Shown here: one piece after another, positions 8,588-23,131 of the stretch
Numbering within the stretch: position 1 is the stretch's first letter
How the letters are laid out: the number at the start of each line of letters is the position of its first letter
NCBI GenBank assembly: GCA_947488295.1
Contig: CANKYU010000001.1
Span: forward strand, 558,001 to 622,000
Direction: 5' to 3'
DNA length: 64,000 nucleotides
From: an uncultured Anderseniella sp.
GTDB lineage: Bacteria; Pseudomonadota; Alphaproteobacteria; Rhizobiales; Aestuariivirgaceae
Program-made: the position numbers and the translations under genes
The notes under the pieces: generated by a model
What the model was told of the DNA's origin: nothing
What the model saw: only the letters and a program-made list of their open reading frames with translations
Database searches by the model: none

Positions 8588-9823
8588 ATGACTTCGTATT
8601 TCGATGAACTGGAGACGCGTGACCACGAGGAACGCGAGGCGCAACTTTTCAGTGATCTGCCGGGCCTGATCGAGTACGCGATGACCGCGCCGGGCTGGAA
8701 ACGCTACCTGGCGGATGTACAGCCGGCACAGGTTACATCCAGACAGGCACTGGCGCAGTTGCCGGTATTGCGCAAGACCGACCTGAAAGACCTGCAGGCG
8801 GCTGAACCGCCGTTCGGCGGTTTTACGCCTGGTGGTCCTGAAACCTGGGGCCGGGTGTTCATGTCGCCGGGTCCGATCTTCGAACCGATGGGGCTTGCCG
8901 CCGACCCGTGGCGCGGCGCGCGCGCGTTGTTTGCTGCCGGTTTCAGGCCGGGGGATATGGTGCACAACTGCTTCGCCTATCATCTGACGCCGGGTGGTTT
9001 CATTCTTGATGAAGGCGCGCGGGCGCTGGGATGCGCGGTGATCCCTGCCGGTATCGGCAATACCGAACTGCAGATGGATAATATCGAGGCATTGAAGCCT
9101 GTCGGGTTTACCGGCACGCCGGACTTTCTGAAAATCCTGCAGGACAAGGCCGCAGAAGCCGGTCGCGATGTATCGTCGATCAAGAAGGCACTGGTTTCTG
9201 GCGGGGCATTGTTTCCGAGCCTGCGTGAAGAATATGCCAGCCGCGGGGTCAGTGTGTTGCAATGCTATGCGACAGCTGATGTCGGCGTCATTGCCTATGA
9301 GAGCGAAGCAGTGGACGGCATGATCGTTGATGAGGGCGTGATCCTCGAGATCGTGCGCCCCGGCACCAATGAACCGGTTGCAGACGGCGAGGTCGGAGAG
9401 GTGGTGGTGACCAACTTCAACAAGACCTATCCGATGATCCGCTTCGGCACCGGAGACCTGTCTGCAATCCTGCCGGGCGCCAGTCCGTGCGGGCGCAGCA
9501 ACCAGCGCATCAGGGGCTGGATGGGCAGGGCGGACCAGACAACCAAGGTCAAGGGCATGTTTGTCCACCCGTCACAGGTCGCAGACATCGGCAAGGCCCA
9601 TCCCGAGCTTGGCAAACTGCGGCTCATCGTCGGGCGCAGCAATGAACAGGATACACTGCTGCTGCAGGCGGAATGCAGCAACCCGGAAGACAGCCTGGCG
9701 GATGCCGTTGCCCAGACCATGCAGAAGATCTGCAAGATACGTGGACAGGTTGAACTTGTTGGCGTAGGTAGTCTGGAAAATGACGGGAAGGTGATTTCGG
9801 ACGATCGTCCTGCTGCTGCCTGA
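8588..9823 (+). CDS. Phenylacetate-CoA ligase-like adenylating enzyme
   Basis: About 411 residues, resembling PaaK-type AMP-forming CoA ligases (MTSYFDELETRDHEERE at the N-terminus, SIKKALVSGGALFPSLRE near the centre, YPMIRFGTGDLSAI and GWMGRADQTTKVKGMFVHP near the C-terminus). The usual serine/glycine-rich P-loop SSGTTG is replaced by MSPGPIFEP, which I associate with a PaaK-like subgroup found next to LIV transporters; I cannot tell whether activity is retained. The likely role is CoA activation of the imported acid. The ATG at 8588 is preferred over 8552 because homologues begin near this point. It is the last gene of the transporter operon, 50 bases after livF. Confidence 0.8.
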   Translation: MTSYFDELETRDHEEREAQLFSDLPGLIEYAMTAPGWKRYLADVQPAQVTSRQALAQLPVLRKTDLKDLQAAEPPFGGFTPGGPETWGRVFMSPGPIFEPMGLAADPWRGARALFAAGFRPGDMVHNCFAYHLTPGGFILDEGARALGCAVIPAGIGNTELQMDNIEALKPVGFTGTPDFLKILQDKAAEAGRDVSSIKKALVSGGALFPSLREEYASRGVSVLQCYATADVGVIAYESEAVDGMIVDEGVILEIVRPGTNEPVADGEVGEVVVTNFNKTYPMIRFGTGDLSAILPGASPCGRSNQRIRGWMGRADQTTKVKGMFVHPSQVADIGKAHPELGKLRLIVGRSNEQDTLLLQAECSNPEDSLADAVAQTMQKICKIRGQVELVGVGSLENDGKVISDDRPAAA

Positions 9824-9880
9824 TCTGTTATCTGATAAGAGCCGTAAACCCTAGGCGTTATCCAGAACACCAGGAACACC

Positions 9881-10927
9881 ATGCCGTACAAGTCCAAAAA
9901 TCGCGAATTTGCGCTGCCTGCCGACCATCCGCCCGTCGTGGGCGGAAAGATCGGCGTTCTCATCATGAACCTGGGAACGCCGGAGGCCACCAGCTACTGG
10001 CCGATGCGGCGCTATCTGAAGGAATTCCTGTCTGACCCACGAGTGATCGAGACAAACCGGGCACTGTGGTGGGTCATCCTCAATGGTATCGTCCTGACGT
10101 TCCGGCCCAAAAAATCCGGCCATGCCTACGAGCTGATCTGGAACAAGGAACGCAATGAGTCTCCGCTCAAGACCATAACCCGGTCGCAGTCCGAGCAATT
10201 GGCCGGGTTGTATTCGGGTAATGCCGAGATCGTGGTTGACTGGGCCATGCGCTATGGCATGCCGCCGGTAAAGGAACGTATCGAGCACCTGAAAAGCCTG
10301 GGCTGTGACAGGATCGTGCTGTTTCCGCTGTATCCGCAATACTCTGCGACCACTACGGCGACGGCACTCGACAAGTCCTATGACGCGCTGAAACAGATGC
10401 GCTGGCAACCGTCGATCCGCACGGTGCCGCCCTATCATGACGATCCTGACTACATTGATGCACTTGCAACCAGCCTGAAGGCACACCTGAAATCCATCGA
10501 TTACAAGCCCGATGTTGTCGTGGCTTCTTTCCACGGGCTGCCGAAATCATATCTGATGCGCGGTGATCCCTACCACTGTCATTGCCACAAGACCGCCCGG
10601 CTGCTGCGCGAGCGCATGGGCATGAAGGAAGGCGAGTTGATCATAACCTTCCAGTCGCGGTTCGGAACCGAGGAGTGGCTGCAGCCCTATACCGACGAGA
10701 CGATCGAAAAACTGGCGACGGACGGGGTCAAGAACGTCGTTGTCATTACGCCGGGTTTTTCGTCTGATTGTGTTGAAACACTTGAGGAAATCGCCATCGG
10801 GGTGAAAGAAACATTCACCGAGAACGGCGGGGAGAACTTCTCCGTGGCGCCGTGCCTCAATGACAGCAAAGCGTCGATAAAGATGCTGAAACGGCTGATT
10901 GACAGGGAACTTTCCGGCTGGGTTTGA
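9881..10927 (+). CDS. hemH: Ferrochelatase
   Basis: 348 residues, full length. It inserts Fe2+ into protoporphyrin IX in the last step of protoheme synthesis, as a cytoplasmic or membrane-associated enzyme. Family landmarks in order are GVLIMNLGTPEA, PLYPQYSATTTAT, the active-site histidine in VVASFHGLPKSYLMRGDPY, and TFQSRFGTEEWLQPYT with the distal acidic residues. The CHCHK cluster after GDPY is as in other bacterial members. It begins 57 bases after the ligase gene, probably as a separate transcription unit. Confidence 0.96.
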   Translation: MPYKSKNREFALPADHPPVVGGKIGVLIMNLGTPEATSYWPMRRYLKEFLSDPRVIETNRALWWVILNGIVLTFRPKKSGHAYELIWNKERNESPLKTITRSQSEQLAGLYSGNAEIVVDWAMRYGMPPVKERIEHLKSLGCDRIVLFPLYPQYSATTTATALDKSYDALKQMRWQPSIRTVPPYHDDPDYIDALATSLKAHLKSIDYKPDVVVASFHGLPKSYLMRGDPYHCHCHKTARLLRERMGMKEGELIITFQSRFGTEEWLQPYTDETIEKLATDGVKNVVVITPGFSSDCVETLEEIAIGVKETFTENGGENFSVAPCLNDSKASIKMLKRLIDRELSGWV

Positions 10928-11065
10928 GGCCGATCTGCCGACTGTTTAAGCAAGCTGACGAATTTGCGTCGGGCACAAGGCGAATCAAAGTAGTTTTTAA
11001 CCAATTTCATCCAGTCTGCAGCGAAATGGCAGGCGGTTGCGCCTTTTCAGATGAGGATTGGTTTT

Positions 11066-12049
11066 ATGCTTGAAGGTTTCAGTGTTTTCGTTCTGGTGCT
11101 GCTGGCACTGGCAGTCATTACCCTGTTCAAGTCGATTACGACGGTGCCGCAGGGCTTTGAGTACACGGTTGAACGGTTTGGCCGCTATATCAAAACGCTT
11201 GGCCCGGGTCTCGGCATTATCCTGCCGTTCGTTGACCGGGTCGGATCCAAGATGAACATGATGGAACAGGTGCTGGAAGTGCCGAGCCAGGAGGTCATCA
11301 CCAAGGACAATGCCATGGTGCAGGTCGATGGTGTCGCCTTCTTCCAGGTGCTGGATGCCGCCAAGGCGACCTATGAGGTCAACCGGCTGGAAAATGCCAT
11401 TCTCAATATCACCATGACCAATATTCGTACCGTGATGGGGTCGATGGACCTGGACAGCCTGCTGTCGCAGCGTGACGACATCAACCATGCCATCCTCGGC
11501 GTGGTCGACCAGGCAACCTCGCCCTGGGGCGTCAAGATGACCCGCATTGATATCAAGGACATCAACCCGCCGCGTGACCTGGTTGATTCCATGGCCCGGC
11601 AGATGAAGGCGGAGCGTGACAAGCGTGCCGCCATCCTGGAAGCCCAGGGTGCGCGTGAATCGGCCATTCTGAAAGCCGAAGGTGAAAAACAGGCAATCAT
11701 GCTGGATGCCGAAGGCCGGCGCGAAGCGGCGTTCCGTGATGCCGAGGCGCGCGAGCGCGCGGCTGAGGCGGAAGCAAATGCCACGCGCATGGTGTCGGTT
11801 GCCATTGCCGAAGGTGATGTGCAGGCGGTAAACTATTTTGTCGCCAACAATTACATCACGGCGCTGGAAAGCATTGCCAAATCGCCAAACCAGAAATTGC
11901 TGATGCTGCCGGTCGAGGCCTCCAGCGTTATCGGATCAATTGCAGGCGTTGCCGAAATCGCCAAGGAGGCGTTTGGTGAGGGCGGAGGCGGTGCACAGCG
12001 CACAGGCAGTGCGCAGCGTGGCGCAACCGTGCCGAGAGTGAAGCAATAG
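11066..12049 (+). CDS. SPFH/band 7 (stomatin-like) membrane protein
   Basis: About 327 residues. One N-terminal transmembrane helix (FSVFVLVLLALAVITLF) is followed by the band-7 domain (VPQGFEYTVERFGRY to about residue 190) and a long Ala/Glu/Arg-rich coiled coil (AERDKRAAILEAQGARES). It is QmcA-like and expected to oligomerise into membrane microdomains that organise proteases or lipids. GAGGA lies nine bases before the ATG at 11066, favouring it over the ATG at 11051. The NfeD gene 12 bases downstream is its usual partner. Confidence 0.9.
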   Translation: MLEGFSVFVLVLLALAVITLFKSITTVPQGFEYTVERFGRYIKTLGPGLGIILPFVDRVGSKMNMMEQVLEVPSQEVITKDNAMVQVDGVAFFQVLDAAKATYEVNRLENAILNITMTNIRTVMGSMDLDSLLSQRDDINHAILGVVDQATSPWGVKMTRIDIKDINPPRDLVDSMARQMKAERDKRAAILEAQGARESAILKAEGEKQAIMLDAEGRREAAFRDAEARERAAEAEANATRMVSVAIAEGDVQAVNYFVANNYITALESIAKSPNQKLLMLPVEASSVIGSIAGVAEIAKEAFGEGGGGAQRTGSAQRGATVPRVKQ

Positions 12050-12061
12050 GGGCGAGAGCAA

Positions 12062-12508
12062 ATGGCTGAAGTACTGGGCGTTTTCGGAGACTGGACCTGG
12101 TGGATCATCGCCGGCCTGCTGCTGGTCAGCGAGCTGGTTGCCACCAGCATCGTTCTGGTCTGGTTCGGTCTGGCCGCGTTGAGTGTCGGTCTGGTCGACC
12201 TGTTTCTGGGCCTTAGCTGGCAGATGGAAGTCATCCTGTTTGTCGTTCTGTCGGTGATCTATCTTCTGCTCGGACGGCGGTATGTCAAAACACGGGCCAC
12301 CAATGAGGTTAACCTGCCGTACCTGAACCAGCGCGTGAATGCATTTGTCGGTCGCACTGTGGTATTGCATGAAGCCATCGTGAACGGCGAGGGCAAGGTG
12401 CGCATGGATGACGCGCTGTGGCGGGTAACCGGCACCGACGCACCGGCCGGGACCAGGGTACGCATTACCGGTGGTTCCGACATGGTGCTGGAAACAGAGC
12501 CTGCTTAA
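12062..12508 (+). CDS. NfeD-family membrane protein
   Basis: 148 residues with three closely spaced N-terminal hydrophobic helices (WWIIAGLLLVSELVATS, a second, then EVILFVVLSVIYLLLG) and a C-terminal OB-fold-like domain (VNAFVGRTVVLHEAIVNGEG, then GTRVRITGGSDMVLETEPA). It is the short NfeD form without a ClpP-like protease domain. It is co-transcribed with the SPFH gene, matching the qmcA/ybbK-type pair, and is likely a scaffold or quality-control partner in the inner membrane. Confidence 0.88.
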   Translation: MAEVLGVFGDWTWWIIAGLLLVSELVATSIVLVWFGLAALSVGLVDLFLGLSWQMEVILFVVLSVIYLLLGRRYVKTRATNEVNLPYLNQRVNAFVGRTVVLHEAIVNGEGKVRMDDALWRVTGTDAPAGTRVRITGGSDMVLETEPA

Positions 12509-12526
12509 GCCTGGTTTCGTTGCGGT

Positions 12527-13417
12527 CTAGTCCAGCCCGCCATTGTCTGCGATAATCCGCTTCAACACGCCTGCAAATTGCGGGCTTATGTCGGCACGGG
12601 ACAGGCCGAGTGCAACATTGGCCGCAAGAAAGCCAACCTTGTCACCGCAATCGTACGTGGTTCCTTTGAATTTCAGGCCGTAGAAATCCTGCTGATCCAT
12701 CAGTTTCAGCATGCTGTCGGTCAGTTGAATTTCACCGCCGGCGCCGGCGGTCTGATTGTCGAGCAGGCCGAAAATCTCGGGCTGCAGAATGTAACGCCCG
12801 GAAATGATGAGGTTGGACGGCGCATCCTCGTGCTTTGGCTTTTCCACCATCGAGGTGATCTCAAAGCCTTCTCCGGCCCCGGCGCCAACCCCGACAACGC
12901 CATATTTGTGTACCTGGTCCCGGGCCACTTCCTCCACCGCAATCACATTGCCGCCGTGTGCGTCATAGACCCCCATCATCTGCGCCAGGCATCCGGGCGA
13001 CCCGTGAATGAACATGTCGGGCAGCAACAGGGCAAACGGTTCGTTGCCGACAAGCTCGCGCGCACACCACACCGCGTGACCAAGCCCCAGCGGTTCCTGC
13101 TGGCGGGTAAAACTGGTCTGGCCGGCGTCGGGCAGGTCTGACTGCAACATCTCAAGTTCAATGTTCTTGTTGCGGCGTTTCAGCGTTTCCTCGAGTTCAA
13201 ACTGCTTGTCGAAGTGATCCTCGATAACCGCCTTGTTGCGCCCGGTCACGAAGATCAAATGTTCAATGCCGGCTTCGCGCGCCTCGTCAACGGCAAGCTG
13301 GATGACCGGACGGTCGACAATCGTCAGCATTTCTTTCGGGACGGCCTTGGTTGCCGGCAGGAACCGCGTGCCGAGTCCTGCAACGGGAAAAACCGCCTTT
13401 TTGATTTTGCCGGTCAT
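12527..13417 (-). CDS. galU: UTP-glucose-1-phosphate uridylyltransferase
   Basis: 296 residues from the ATG at 13417, preceded by GGGGAGGTG; a longer open frame to 13612 lacks family similarity. It makes UDP-glucose from glucose-1-phosphate and UTP. The nucleotide-binding motif [16 protein letters not shown] is at the N-terminus; [33 protein letters not shown] and VEKP follow. It is divergent from galE across a 178-base shared upstream region, so the cell makes UDP-glucose and UDP-galactose for surface polysaccharide from this locus. Confidence 0.95.
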   Translation of the reverse strand: MTGKIKKAVFPVAGLGTRFLPATKAVPKEMLTIVDRPVIQLAVDEAREAGIEHLIFVTGRNKAVIEDHFDKQFELEETLKRRNKNIELEMLQSDLPDAGQTSFTRQQEPLGLGHAVWCARELVGNEPFALLLPDMFIHGSPGCLAQMMGVYDAHGGNVIAVEEVARDQVHKYGVVGVGAGAGEGFEITSMVEKPKHEDAPSNLIISGRYILQPEIFGLLDNQTAGAGGEIQLTDSMLKLMDQQDFYGLKFKGTTYDCGDKVGFLAANVALGLSRADISPQFAGVLKRIIADNGGLD

Positions 13418-13595
13418 TGTCGTGGCACCTCCCCTCAATTGCCCCAGTGTTGTGTGACAATTCTCTAAAATTGAGTCTTCAGCTGTAAAGCTTTCTAAAC
13501 GGTTTGTTTGGGTTTTGTTAGCACAATCAGCCTTCGTAGCCGGGCCCGCGATTCGGGTTGAAACCAACAAAGGCAATCTGGGAAGCAATCTGCAA

Positions 13596-14582
13596 ATGAG
13601 TGTTCTGGTCACAGGTGGAGCAGGCTATGTCGGTTCGCACATGGTGCTTGCACTGTGCGATGCCGGACATGAGGTCGTCGTGCTCGACAACCTGTCTACC
13701 GGAGCGGCCTGGGCCGTTGCACCGCAAGCCAGGCTGATTGAGGGCGATGTTGGTGACGAAGAACTGACGGCGACCCTAGTCGATGAGCACAAAGTGGATG
13801 CCATCATCCATTTTGCCGGCTCCATCATCGTACCCGAGAGCATGTCTGATCCGTTGGGGTATTACCTGAACAATACTGTCAAGTCGCGTTCCCTGATCCA
13901 CACTGCGGTGAAGGCAGGGGTGCCGCACTTCATCTTTTCCTCGACGGCTGCGGTGTATGGCAATCCGAAAACCGTGCCGGTTCGCGAAGATGAAGATCTG
14001 TTGCCCATTTCGCCTTATGGCACATCAAAGCTGATGACCGAGTTTATGCTGCGTGACGCCTCGGTTGCGCACGATCTGACCTATGTCGCGCTGAGGTACT
14101 TCAATGTGGCAGGCGCCGATCCCAAAGGCCGAAGCGGCCAGTCAACGCCGCAGGCAACCCATCTGATCAAGGTGGCCTGTGAGACGGCATTGGGCAAACA
14201 AGACCATCTCCAGGTGTTTGGCCGGGACTATGCAACGCGCGATGGCACCTGTTTGCGCGACTATATCCATGTCAGTGATCTGGTGCAGGCCCATGTCGAT
14301 GCGCTGACATATCTGCGCAGCGGCGGCGAGAGCCAGGTCTTCAACTGTGGTTATGGACGCGGCTGTTCGGTTCTGGACGTGATCAGTGCCGTTGAACGTG
14401 CGGCGGGCCTGAGCCTGGATGTGCGTGACGCGCCGCGCCGGCCAGGGGATCCGGCTGAAATTGTCGCAAATGCCGACAAGGCGCGGTCGGTACTTGAATG
14501 GCAACCTCAACATGACGATCTGGATTTTATCGTGGCAAGTGCTCTTGCCTGGGAAAAACACCTGCAACATCGCAACGGATGA
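13596..14582 (+). CDS. galE: UDP-glucose 4-epimerase
   Basis: 328 residues from the ATG at 13596; the open frame upstream to 13515 is not part of the fold. It interconverts UDP-glucose and UDP-galactose in the cytoplasm. The NAD-binding Rossmann motif [11 protein letters not shown] is at residues 4-14, the catalytic Ser region is [11 protein letters not shown], and the Tyr/Lys pair lies in [27 protein letters not shown] is also conserved. Its stop overlaps or abuts the start of the transglycosylase gene. Confidence 0.95.
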   Translation: MSVLVTGGAGYVGSHMVLALCDAGHEVVVLDNLSTGAAWAVAPQARLIEGDVGDEELTATLVDEHKVDAIIHFAGSIIVPESMSDPLGYYLNNTVKSRSLIHTAVKAGVPHFIFSSTAAVYGNPKTVPVREDEDLLPISPYGTSKLMTEFMLRDASVAHDLTYVALRYFNVAGADPKGRSGQSTPQATHLIKVACETALGKQDHLQVFGRDYATRDGTCLRDYIHVSDLVQAHVDALTYLRSGGESQVFNCGYGRGCSVLDVISAVERAAGLSLDVRDAPRRPGDPAEIVANADKARSVLEWQPQHDDLDFIVASALAWEKHLQHRNG

Positions 14583-14602
14583 TGCAGGAGCTTGGTGGAA
14601 GT

Positions 14603-15853
14603 ATGAAACAGTTTGGATTTTCTCTTCGCGGATTTGCCGCAGTGTCGGTTTTGCTGGCAGGCCTCGGCGTCGGCGCTACAGCGTCGCGCAGCCTGGACAT
14701 TGGCGCGCTGGAGGCCCTGAGCCGCAATGCCGCGTTCGACCAGTTTGTTGAAGACCTGTGGCCGGCGGCCCGGCGCAAGGGCATTTCGCCGCAACTCTAC
14801 AGGCAGGCTTTCGCCGGTGTGACACCGGACCCCCGCATTTTTGCGCGCCAGACCAGCCAGGCCGAGTTTTCAACGCCGATCTGGGAGTACATCGCCAAAC
14901 GGGTGTCTGACGACAGGATTTCACGCGGCAGATCCATGATGCAAACCCATGCACGGGCACTGGGCGCGGTGGAACGGCGCTATGGCGTCGACAAGCATGT
15001 GGTGGCGTCGATCTGGGGCATGGAGACCAATTACGGCAGCTATACCGGCAAGATGAGCGTCATCCGCTCGCTTGCCACCATGGCGTTTTCCGGCGAGCGC
15101 AAGAAATATGGCCGCAAGCAGTTGCTGGGTGCACTTGACATTCTGCAGAGCGGCGACATTTCACTGGACCAGTTCAAGGGGTCCTGGGCCGGCGCAATGG
15201 GCCACACCCAGTTCATCCCGCTGACTTACAATGCCTATGCGGTGGACATGACAGGTGACGGCAAGCGCGACATCTGGAATTCAGTGCCGGATGCGCTTGG
15301 TTCAACCGCGAACTACCTGAAGAAACGCGGCTGGAAGAACAACAGGCCGTGGGGTTGGGAAGTTCGCCTGCCGCGCGGATTCAACTATCGAATGGCCGGC
15401 AAGAAGGGGACGCGGTCTATTGCAGCATGGGTGAAGCTGGGCGTGAAACCTGCCGCGCAGAACAGGTTCGGGGTTGCCGACGTCCGTGCCAGGTTGCTGC
15501 TGCCAGTCGGCAGGCACGGCCCGGCATTCCTGGTGACGAAGAATTTTGATGCCATCCTCGCCTACAACAGGTCGAATTCCTATGCACTGGCTGTGGCGCA
15601 CCTGGCTGACAGGCTGGCCGGCCGGGGGCCGTTTGTCGCCAACTGGCCAACTGATATGAAACTCCTGTCGCGTTCTGACAACCGGGAGTTGCAGAAACTG
15701 CTGAGTGCGCGCGGCTTCAATACCGGCGGTACCAGCGGCACGATCGGCCCGCGCACACGCAGCGCCATCAGCAAATACCAGCATCGCATCGGCGTGACGC
15801 CTGACGGGTATGCAGACGCAAGATTACTTGAGCGGTTGCGCCGCGGCCTGTAG
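14603..15853 (+). CDS. Lytic murein transglycosylase (MltB family) with peptidoglycan-binding domain
   Basis: About 416 residues. A signal peptide (KQFGFSLRGFAAVSVLLAG) precedes an SLT_2/MltB catalytic domain with the catalytic Glu in WGMETNYGSYTG, then AGAMGHTQFIP and DIWNSVPDALGSTANYLK. The last ~60 residues are a PG_binding_1 domain (LQKLLSARGFNTGG). The enzyme cleaves the MurNAc-GlcNAc bond of peptidoglycan to 1,6-anhydro products in the periplasm. The ATG at 14603 follows GGTGGAAG and starts the signal peptide; ATG 14579 overlapping galE is an alternative. Confidence 0.93.
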   Translation: MKQFGFSLRGFAAVSVLLAGLGVGATASRSLDIGALEALSRNAAFDQFVEDLWPAARRKGISPQLYRQAFAGVTPDPRIFARQTSQAEFSTPIWEYIAKRVSDDRISRGRSMMQTHARALGAVERRYGVDKHVVASIWGMETNYGSYTGKMSVIRSLATMAFSGERKKYGRKQLLGALDILQSGDISLDQFKGSWAGAMGHTQFIPLTYNAYAVDMTGDGKRDIWNSVPDALGSTANYLKKRGWKNNRPWGWEVRLPRGFNYRMAGKKGTRSIAAWVKLGVKPAAQNRFGVADVRARLLLPVGRHGPAFLVTKNFDAILAYNRSNSYALAVAHLADRLAGRGPFVANWPTDMKLLSRSDNRELQKLLSARGFNTGGTSGTIGPRTRSAISKYQHRIGVTPDGYADARLLERLRRGL

Positions 15854-15864
15854 ACTGCGAACCC

Positions 15865-16989
15865 ATGAATCAGTTTTTGAAAATCGGACAGCGGGTGCTG
15901 GCCACGCTGGTGTTGATCTGTGCGGCGAATGTATCGTCTCAAGCGCAGCAGACAGATGAAGCGCCGGTGGTGGAAAGTGCGCAATCCAGTTACCTGCCAA
16001 GCCGCAAACAGGTTTATGACATCGTCATCATGGGGGATGTTCTCGGCACCGGCCTGTGGGCCGGCATGAACCGGTTTGTTGAGACCGAGGACCGGGTTAC
16101 CGTAACAGGGCGCATCCAGGAAAATTCCGGACTTGCCCGCCCCAAGCTCTACAATTGGGCCAAGGCGGCGGATAATCTGCTTGGATCCCGGCCGTTTGAC
16201 ATTGCGGCGATCATGCTGGGGGCAAACGACGCCCGTGACATCAATTCGCCTGAAGGATTTCTCCGGTTCGGCAGTGACGAATGGCGCAAGGCCTACGCCG
16301 CACAGATCAATGCGCTGGTGAATGCACTGAAAAAGCACAAGGTTGCGATCTACTGGATCGGTGTGCCGCCGATGCGGCGCAAGAGCTATGACAATGCCAT
16401 GAAGGTTGTCGCCGAGGTTGAGAGACAGGTCATGGCGGAAAGAGGCGTGCGCTATATCGACCTGCGGCTGCTGCTGGCTGACAGTGACGACAGTTACACT
16501 GATCGCGGGGACGATGGTACAGGCACGATTGTGCGGCTTCGATCGCGCAACGGCGTCAAGTTCATAGCAGGCGGAAATGACCGGCTGGCTGTTGAATTGA
16601 TGAAGCTGGTAAAGGCCGACATTGCCATCGGAGACGGTGCCGGTGGCGGTCCGGCCGTTGTTCCCCTGCAGGAAGAGGTCATACTGACCCCTGAAGAGCT
16701 GGCAGCGCTGCCGGCGTTTGTGGCGGAACGCCCCGGCGCCGAAGCGCCGGTGAAGATCGAGCCGGCCCAGTTGCCCGGCCTGAACTACACCGAGATTGCA
16801 CGGGTCAATGAAGATGCGATCAAGCGGGCCGCCAGGGAAGGGCTGACCCTGTTTGACAAGGTTCGCAGTTCGACGGTTGAAGGCAGCGCCGCCCGGCTGT
16901 TGTTTACCGATGGCATATGGCCTGACGCGCCGGCGGACCGGTTTGATTCATTCAGTGTTGCCAAGGATCCCGCCAGCTCCGCCCAGTAA
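15865..16989 (+). CDS. DUF459 SGNH-hydrolase-like periplasmic protein, catalytic residues replaced
   Basis: 374 residues with an N-terminal signal peptide (LATLVLICAANVSSQA). The DUF459 type of SGNH/GDSL fold is recognisable by block III GANDARD, FGSDEWRKAYA and VAIYWIGVPPMRR. However, the block I GDSL serine is valine (GDVLGTG, V59), and the block V motif usually seen as DG-V/I-H-F reads NGVKF (N229, K232), so both nucleophile and Asp/His are gone. It starts 11 bases after the transglycosylase stop, so a non-catalytic role in cell-wall metabolism is plausible. The C-terminal ~100 residues are low-complexity and not recognised. Confidence 0.8.
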   Translation: MNQFLKIGQRVLATLVLICAANVSSQAQQTDEAPVVESAQSSYLPSRKQVYDIVIMGDVLGTGLWAGMNRFVETEDRVTVTGRIQENSGLARPKLYNWAKAADNLLGSRPFDIAAIMLGANDARDINSPEGFLRFGSDEWRKAYAAQINALVNALKKHKVAIYWIGVPPMRRKSYDNAMKVVAEVERQVMAERGVRYIDLRLLLADSDDSYTDRGDDGTGTIVRLRSRNGVKFIAGGNDRLAVELMKLVKADIAIGDGAGGGPAVVPLQEEVILTPEELAALPAFVAERPGAEAPVKIEPAQLPGLNYTEIARVNEDAIKRAAREGLTLFDKVRSSTVEGSAARLLFTDGIWPDAPADRFDSFSVAKDPASSAQ

Positions 16990-17013
16990 ACCGGTCTGGA
17001 AGAGACCTGATGA

Positions 17014-18432
17014 CTATCTGGGCAGGGTTGATGCACCCATCAGAAACTCGTCGATAGAGCGTGCCGCCTGACGACCTTCACGGATCGCCCAGACAACCAG
17101 TGACTGACCGCGACGCATGTCGCCTGCGCTGAACACTTTCCAGCGGTTGGTCTGGTAGGCTTCGGTATCCGCCTTTACATTGCCGCGTCCATCCAGCGAG
17201 ACGGACAATTGTTTCAGCATGCCGTCATGCACCGGGTTCACAAAGCCCATTGCCAGCAATACCAGGTCGGCAGGCAGTTCAAACTCACTGCCGTCGATCG
17301 GCTTCATGGCGCTGTCCACCCGGGTCCCATGCAAGGTCTTGACCTTGCCCTTGTCACCGGAGAAGTGGGTAGTCATGACAGCGAAATCCCGCTCGGCCCC
17401 TTCGGCCTGACTGGACGATGTGCGCATTTTCAGCGGCCAGTGCGGCCAGCTCAATGCCTTGTTTTCCTTTTCCGGCGGTGCCGCCATGATTTCAAGCTGG
17501 GTGACGGAAAGCGCGCCCTGGCGGAATGATGTACCGATGCAGTCCGAGCCGGTATCGCCCCCGCCGATCACCACGACATGCTTGCCGCCGGCCAGGATAG
17601 GCGTGACGTCGCCGAGGTCTTCACGTCCGATGCGCTTGTTCTGCTGGCGCAGAAAATCCATGGCAAAGTGCACCCCGTCCAGGTCACGGCCCGGCACCGC
17701 AAGGTCGCGCGGGTCTTCCGACCCGCCCGCCAGCAGCACGGCGTCATGGTTGCGCTCCAGATCTGCAACGTCAGTGTCGACGCCGACATGACGGTTGCAG
17801 TGAAACGTGACGCCTTCTGCCTCCATCTGCTTCGCCCGGCGTTCAACCAGATGCTTGGACATCTTGAAATCCGGGATGCCGTAGCGCAGCAGTCCGCCTG
17901 GCCTGGCCTGTTTTTCGTAGACATGAACATCGTGCCCGGTACGCGCGAGCTGCTGCGCCGCCGCCAGACCTGCCGGGCCGGAGCCCACAATAGCCACTTT
18001 CTTACCGGTCTTTTGTTCCGGGACCTCCGGTACAACCCAGCCTTCTTCCCACGCCCTGTCGATAATCGCGCACTCGATTGTCTTGATGGCAACCGGGTTG
18101 TCATCGATATTGAGCGTGCACGACGCTTCACACGGCGCCGGGCAGATGCGGCCGGTAAATTCCGGAAAATTGTTGGTCGAATGCAGGTTGCGGGCTGCTT
18201 CTTCCCAATCCTCGCCATAGACCAGATCATTCCAGTCGGGGATCTGGTTCATCACCGGACAGCCGCTGTGGCAGTAAGGTATGCCGCAGTCCATGCAGCG
18301 GGCTGCCTGGGTTTTCACTTCCTGGTCGCCGAGCGGCATGACGAATTCATCGAAATTGGAAACCCGTTCAGCGACCGGCTTGTAGGGCCGTTCCTGGCGG
18401 TCAAATTCCTTGAAGCCGGTGATCTTGCCCAT
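17014..18432 (-). CDS. gltD: Glutamate synthase (NADPH) small subunit
   Basis: 472 residues. It supplies electrons from NADPH through FAD and Fe-S clusters to the large subunit. N-terminal cysteine clusters [14 protein letters not shown] and CPAPCEASC bind iron-sulfur; an FAD-binding [15 protein letters not shown] follows near residue 150, and an NADPH-binding GGGDTGSDC near 290. The ATG is one base after the gltB stop, so the two subunits are co-translated. It converges with the DUF459 gene. Confidence 0.96.
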   Translation of the reverse strand: MGKITGFKEFDRQERPYKPVAERVSNFDEFVMPLGDQEVKTQAARCMDCGIPYCHSGCPVMNQIPDWNDLVYGEDWEEAARNLHSTNNFPEFTGRICPAPCEASCTLNIDDNPVAIKTIECAIIDRAWEEGWVVPEVPEQKTGKKVAIVGSGPAGLAAAQQLARTGHDVHVYEKQARPGGLLRYGIPDFKMSKHLVERRAKQMEAEGVTFHCNRHVGVDTDVADLERNHDAVLLAGGSEDPRDLAVPGRDLDGVHFAMDFLRQQNKRIGREDLGDVTPILAGGKHVVVIGGGDTGSDCIGTSFRQGALSVTQLEIMAAPPEKENKALSWPHWPLKMRTSSSQAEGAERDFAVMTTHFSGDKGKVKTLHGTRVDSAMKPIDGSEFELPADLVLLAMGFVNPVHDGMLKQLSVSLDGRGNVKADTEAYQTNRWKVFSAGDMRRGQSLVVWAIREGRQAARSIDEFLMGASTLPR

Positions 18433-18433
18433 C

Positions 18434-23131
<4,698 letters not shown>

